Source of the DNA: DTCV01 sp964641155
GTDB taxonomy: Archaea > Thermoproteota > Thermoprotei_A > Sulfolobales > NBVN01
Direction of reading: 5' to 3'
Length of the DNA: 64,000 nt
NCBI GenBank assembly: GCA_964641155.1
Contig: CAZXJO010000001.1
Coordinates: 1-64,000, forward strand
Shown here: positions 61,817 through 64,000 of the stretch, piece by piece
Layout of the letters: each line of letters begins with the position of its first letter
Position numbering within the stretch: the first letter of the stretch is position 1
Notes under the pieces: generated by a model
Seen by the model: only the letters and a program-made list of their open reading frames with translations
What the model was told of the DNA's origin: nothing
The model's database searches: none
Program-made: the position numbers and the translations under genes

Positions 61817-62026
61817 TCATTTCATGGGAGGGCTTCCGCCGTGAACGGGTGAAGCCCACATCACGGACGTAGGTCTAAGGCACCCCCAAGAACAACCATC
61901 ACCACGGTAGTGAATAAACCTCACGCAACACAAAACCGCCTCATAACCCCATATTTTATAAATGGATAGCAAAACACTTTCATTATAAGCTACTGTCCTT
62001 TTTATAACCCGTGAAGGAAGCTTCAC
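61817..62026 (-). mobile_element. IS200/IS605-like right-end remnant with hairpin
   Basis: A 69-codon frame on the minus strand ends GCLRPTSVMWASPVHGGSPPMK then stops, like the low-complexity tail of OrfB proteins. Just inside it, GGGCTTC at 61830-61836 and GAAGCCC at 61851-61857 form a hairpin whose loop contains CCG-TGAA-CGG, giving a second short stem. Subterminal imperfect hairpins are recognised by TnpA in this family. No transposase is intact, and the assignment is tentative. Confidence 0.35.
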
Positions 62027-62220
62027 GCATAAATCTTGACTGCGACCTTATGCAAATTTAGGCAGGATGATGGATTTTGAAACCTTGAATCGGTGTAGGG
62101 TGAGGATTCCCTTCGAGGAAAATAAGTTTTCTACAACGTTGCGCTAAAATTATCAGCAAGGCCTCGTTGCTGGGTAGAAATTTAAAATCTTTCTTTTCAA
62201 ACACTAGATAGGTCTACTTT

Positions 62221-62751
62221 ATGGGCGAGTTAGCGTCTAGAAATGATTTGGATAAGTTCCTTTACTGTTCAGGTTTGGTTGAGGAAAGGGTTGCGAATGC
62301 TTATGAGCATATTGCTGAGCTGGTGAGTGATAAGCTCATTAAGGGTCTTTTAGTTTTTATTGCGCGTGACTCCTTTAAGCATGCTGAGTGTTTTAGGGTT
62401 ATCAGCGAATGGTTATCTGGGGTTATTGAGATTCACTTGGAAGAGTGTGGGGATATTTGGGGTGAAACTTGGAAGACTTCCATGGACGATGCTGAGAGAT
62501 TTCTGAGTAAGAGTGCGGTAAACCCCGCGGAGCTCATCTCGCTGATAAAGGGGTTAATGAAGCTGGAGAGCTTTATTGCTGAAGAATATTTGATGGTAAT
62601 GCATGTAAAATTGATTGAGTTAACGGCGGATGAAGCTAAGATAGATCTTGAAGAATTTAGGACAATTCTCAGATGGATAATTGATGATGAGAAGAGACAT
62701 GAAGAGATTCTTAAAATGGTTGAGAAAGTGCTGGCCAGAAGGGAGAGATAA
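62221..62751 (+). CDS. Ferritin-like diiron protein
   Basis: 176 residues, all helical. The pattern of two ExxH-type motifs is visible: VEERVANAYEHIAELV (Glu21/22, Glu29, His30), ARDSFKHAECF (Asp50, His54, Glu56), then LESFIAEEYL and DDEKRHEEIL near the C-terminus. This matches a four-helix bundle binding two metals as in rubrerythrin-like proteins, without a rubredoxin domain. It may act in peroxide or oxygen protection. It is convergent with the glycosylase gene (1 bp). Confidence 0.75.
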   Translation: MGELASRNDLDKFLYCSGLVEERVANAYEHIAELVSDKLIKGLLVFIARDSFKHAECFRVISEWLSGVIEIHLEECGDIWGETWKTSMDDAERFLSKSAVNPAELISLIKGLMKLESFIAEEYLMVMHVKLIELTADEAKIDLEEFRTILRWIIDDEKRHEEILKMVEKVLARRER

Positions 62752-62752
62752 A

Positions 62753-63196
62753 TCAGCCAGTTTTCAGCTTTTCCCATTGCTCGACATCGCCGTCAACAAC
62801 TCTAAAGAGTGGATTAGGCTCGATATCTTTAGGGTTTAAGCCTTTTAATTCTTCAAGCTTTTCCTTATCACGAATTTCAAGTTTTTTCAATAAGTGAGCG
62901 AATTCAAACTCCAACTGCCCGCGGGTTACTGTCAAAACTCCTTGAAGCCTGATATCCCTTATTTTAGAGTAATCAAACGAATAACCTCTCCTCCTTGCTT
63001 CAAGATAAATTTGGAAGAGGTAAGCATCAATCAAATCGACCGGTTTCTCATACCCTTTAAATCTTAAAAGTTGGGGGTGATTACGGTAGCCCTTCGTCCT
63101 GCTCTCGAGAACTCGCTTAGCTAGAAGCCCCTCCCTCCAAACAGCAATTAAGCCAACACGGTCCAGATACTTGGGATGGATCGACCACAGCCTCAA
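62753..63196 (-). CDS. Pyrimidine dimer DNA glycosylase (endonuclease V/DenV family)
   Basis: 147 residues from a TTG. The sequence MRLWSIHPKYLDRVGLIAVW, REGLLAKRVL and GYRNHPQLLRFKGYEKPVD matches the PF03013-type family related to phage T4 endonuclease V. These enzymes excise UV-induced cyclobutane dimers, the amino terminus of the mature protein being the nucleophile in T4. The rest is helical. It is convergent with the ferritin-like gene. Confidence 0.85.
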   Translation of the reverse strand: MRLWSIHPKYLDRVGLIAVWREGLLAKRVLESRTKGYRNHPQLLRFKGYEKPVDLIDAYLFQIYLEARRRGYSFDYSKIRDIRLQGVLTVTRGQLEFEFAHLLKKLEIRDKEKLEELKGLNPKDIEPNPLFRVVDGDVEQWEKLKTG

Positions 63197-63524
63197 CTAA
63201 ACATCCTCAGATACGACCGAAGATGTGCGCGCATTTAAATTTAACGTGGTTTTTAATTTGATTAAAATACATGTCAATGACATCTTTAAGAATATCGTGA
63301 CCCCTTTTATTGATAGCGTCATCGCCCCGTCCATGCATTCGAATGATTAATTCCGTGCCTAGAAGTTTTAAAGGACGAGATAACAGGTCACTACCCTGGA
63401 GTCCTGTAGCTTAGATCAATTCCGAAAACGTTTCTCAAAAGGAGATGGCAACTCGTAAACTTTGAGGGTAGTGCGGCTGAACTTCTGGATTATTTGGCTA
63501 TATGAACGTGTTATTGGGTGCGGG
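63197..63524. other. Intergenic region with a possible small frame
   Basis: 328 bp without a gene I can name. On the minus strand a 43-codon frame from ATG 63338 to TGA 63207-63209 (HGRGDDAINKRGHDILKDVI and on) continues upstream without a start to about 63410 in the same frame (LLSRPLKLLGTELIIRM), so it may be a gene remnant. An AT-rich palindrome CATTTAAATTTAA lies at 63232-63244. Confidence 0.3.
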
Positions 63525-63788
63525 CTACCGCGTAAGTGACATCTTAATGTATGAGACCCTTTTCCTGCCGCCGTAGTACTCACTCCCTATCTCAACGCCT
63601 TCTAATTTAACGGACTCACCTAACCTATCCCTAACCGCGTTGTATACTGCTATTGCTTTACTTATATTGCTTCCCTTACCTTTGAGCACCACCTTCTTAA
63701 TACCTTGATTGAAGAGTATAATTATTGAGAGAACGTAATCGCTTAAAGGCCTGCTACCTATTGAGACAACACCTTCCTCACTGCTCAA
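63525..63788 (-). CDS. albA: DNA/RNA-binding protein Alba
   Basis: 87 residues. IGSRPLSDYVLSIIILFNQG, KKVVLKGKGSNISKAIAVYN and ESVKLEGVEIGSEYYGGRKR follow the Alba fold; the lysine usually acetylated is in the region around SRP. Alba coats archaeal chromatin and RNA. I see no second Alba in the window. Confidence 0.93.
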   Translation of the reverse strand: MSSEEGVVSIGSRPLSDYVLSIIILFNQGIKKVVLKGKGSNISKAIAVYNAVRDRLGESVKLEGVEIGSEYYGGRKRVSYIKMSLTR

Positions 63789-63933
63789 TATTTAAACACC
63801 TTACTTAAAAATTGATTGCCGACGTTTTAAACTTAATTTCACCCAATCGTTCTCTAGTTGAGCCGCTTAGCAAAACGTTTTAACTTTGTTCAAGTATATG
63901 GAGTTATGTGGTAAGTTGAAAGCTTAGGTGATT

Positions 63934-64000
63934 ATGATTAACCCATACGTGGTGAGGACCAGGAAATGGCTTGATGATGAGGAATTCAAGGAAGTGTTAA
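63934..64000 (+). CDS. N-terminal end of a gene running off the window
   Basis: ATG 63934 (an in-frame GTG is at 63928) follows AGGTGA. Twenty-two codons are visible: INPYVVRTRKWLDDEEFKEV and one more residue. They are too few to identify a family. The frame is open to the window edge. Confidence 0.5.
   Translation, partial: MINPYVVRTRKWLDDEEFKEVL

Larger units (their letters stand above)
61197..62220. other. About 1 kb of decayed, partly mobile DNA
   Basis: No intact gene. On the minus strand there are three remnants: a TnpB-like piece at 61239-61475, a broken small gene at 61526-61812, and an IS right-end-like segment at 61817-62026. The last 190 bp up to 62220 hold no recognisable feature apart from a TATA-like TTTAAAATC near 62185 for the ferritin-like gene. 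The position next to a tRNA gene is typical of integration hot spots. Confidence 0.5.

Noticed and set aside
62060..62120. CRISPR-like repeat ending in TTGAAAC
   Set aside because: Only one copy occurs, with no regular spacing; no cas gene is in the window.

Overview
The window reads as a chromosome segment of a thermophilic archaeon of the TACK group (Thermoproteota-like), possibly a deep or uncultured lineage. Support: reverse gyrase, topoisomerase VI, Rpo11, TFS, Csl4, Alba, ribosomal L10e, archaeal CCA-adding enzyme, Dph2, DGGGP synthase, frequent GTG/TTG starts, GGTG-type ribosome binding sites, TATA-like promoters, and a tRNA gene that must contain introns. A [NiFe]-hydrogenase/heterodisulfide-reductase operon suggests anaerobic H2-linked electron bifurcation. 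No methanogenesis gene is visible. The species cannot be named from the sequence.

Layout. 1-275: probable right end of an IS200/IS605-type element. 276-3913: topoisomerase VI B and A; the A gene carries a 288-residue intein exactly in the TOPRIM DxD motif. 3966-8547: methyltransferase, small membrane protein, RqcH, four-CBS protein, small zinc protein, NikR-like regulator. 8692-14080: DGGGP synthase, then a leftward slipin-NfeD-DUF763-unknown cluster. 14166-18377: Hjc, a tRNA with introns (probably Pro), ThpR, CCA-adding enzyme and two small conserved proteins. 18383-21079: leftward RNase Z, TrmG10, Prs. 21173-23025: AmmeMemoRadiSam radical SAM enzyme and GPN GTPase. 23212-29455: hdrC-hdrB-hdrA-mvhD-mvhG-mvhA, tightly overlapping. 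29688-29761: tRNA-Val(CAC).

29844-40504 is a leftward motility locus. In transcription order it holds archaellin arlB, a pilin-like secreted protein, a two-helix membrane protein, an ArlD/E-like coiled-coil protein, arlG, arlF, arlH, arlI, arlJ, then a large secreted Ig-like repeat protein and a membrane-bound winged-helix protein that could be an ArnR-type regulator. 40703-50023 is an information-processing block: L10e, Dph2, Csl4, reverse gyrase, CTP synthase, Lrp-type RAM domain, Rpo11, TFS and a tandem Sm/Hfq-like protein.

50075-55703 is a MacB-type ABC transporter whose ATPase and permease genes flank a very large COG1361 secreted protein. 55704-57000 is a decayed stretch. 57001-61061 holds a TFS N-domain paralogue, a DHPS-like protein, an AbrB-like protein, a minimal Ogt and a PflX-like radical SAM protein. 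tRNA-Leu(CAG) follows, then about 1 kb of decayed mobile DNA, a ferritin-like protein, a pyrimidine-dimer glycosylase, Alba and the start of one more gene.

A recurrent oddity: at least four reading frames (rpo11, the COG1361 gene, a DUF6653 gene and a relic near 61.7 kb) are each restored by removing one G from a G run. This points to homopolymer errors in the assembly or to real +1 slippage sites, and affects how the genes should be read.
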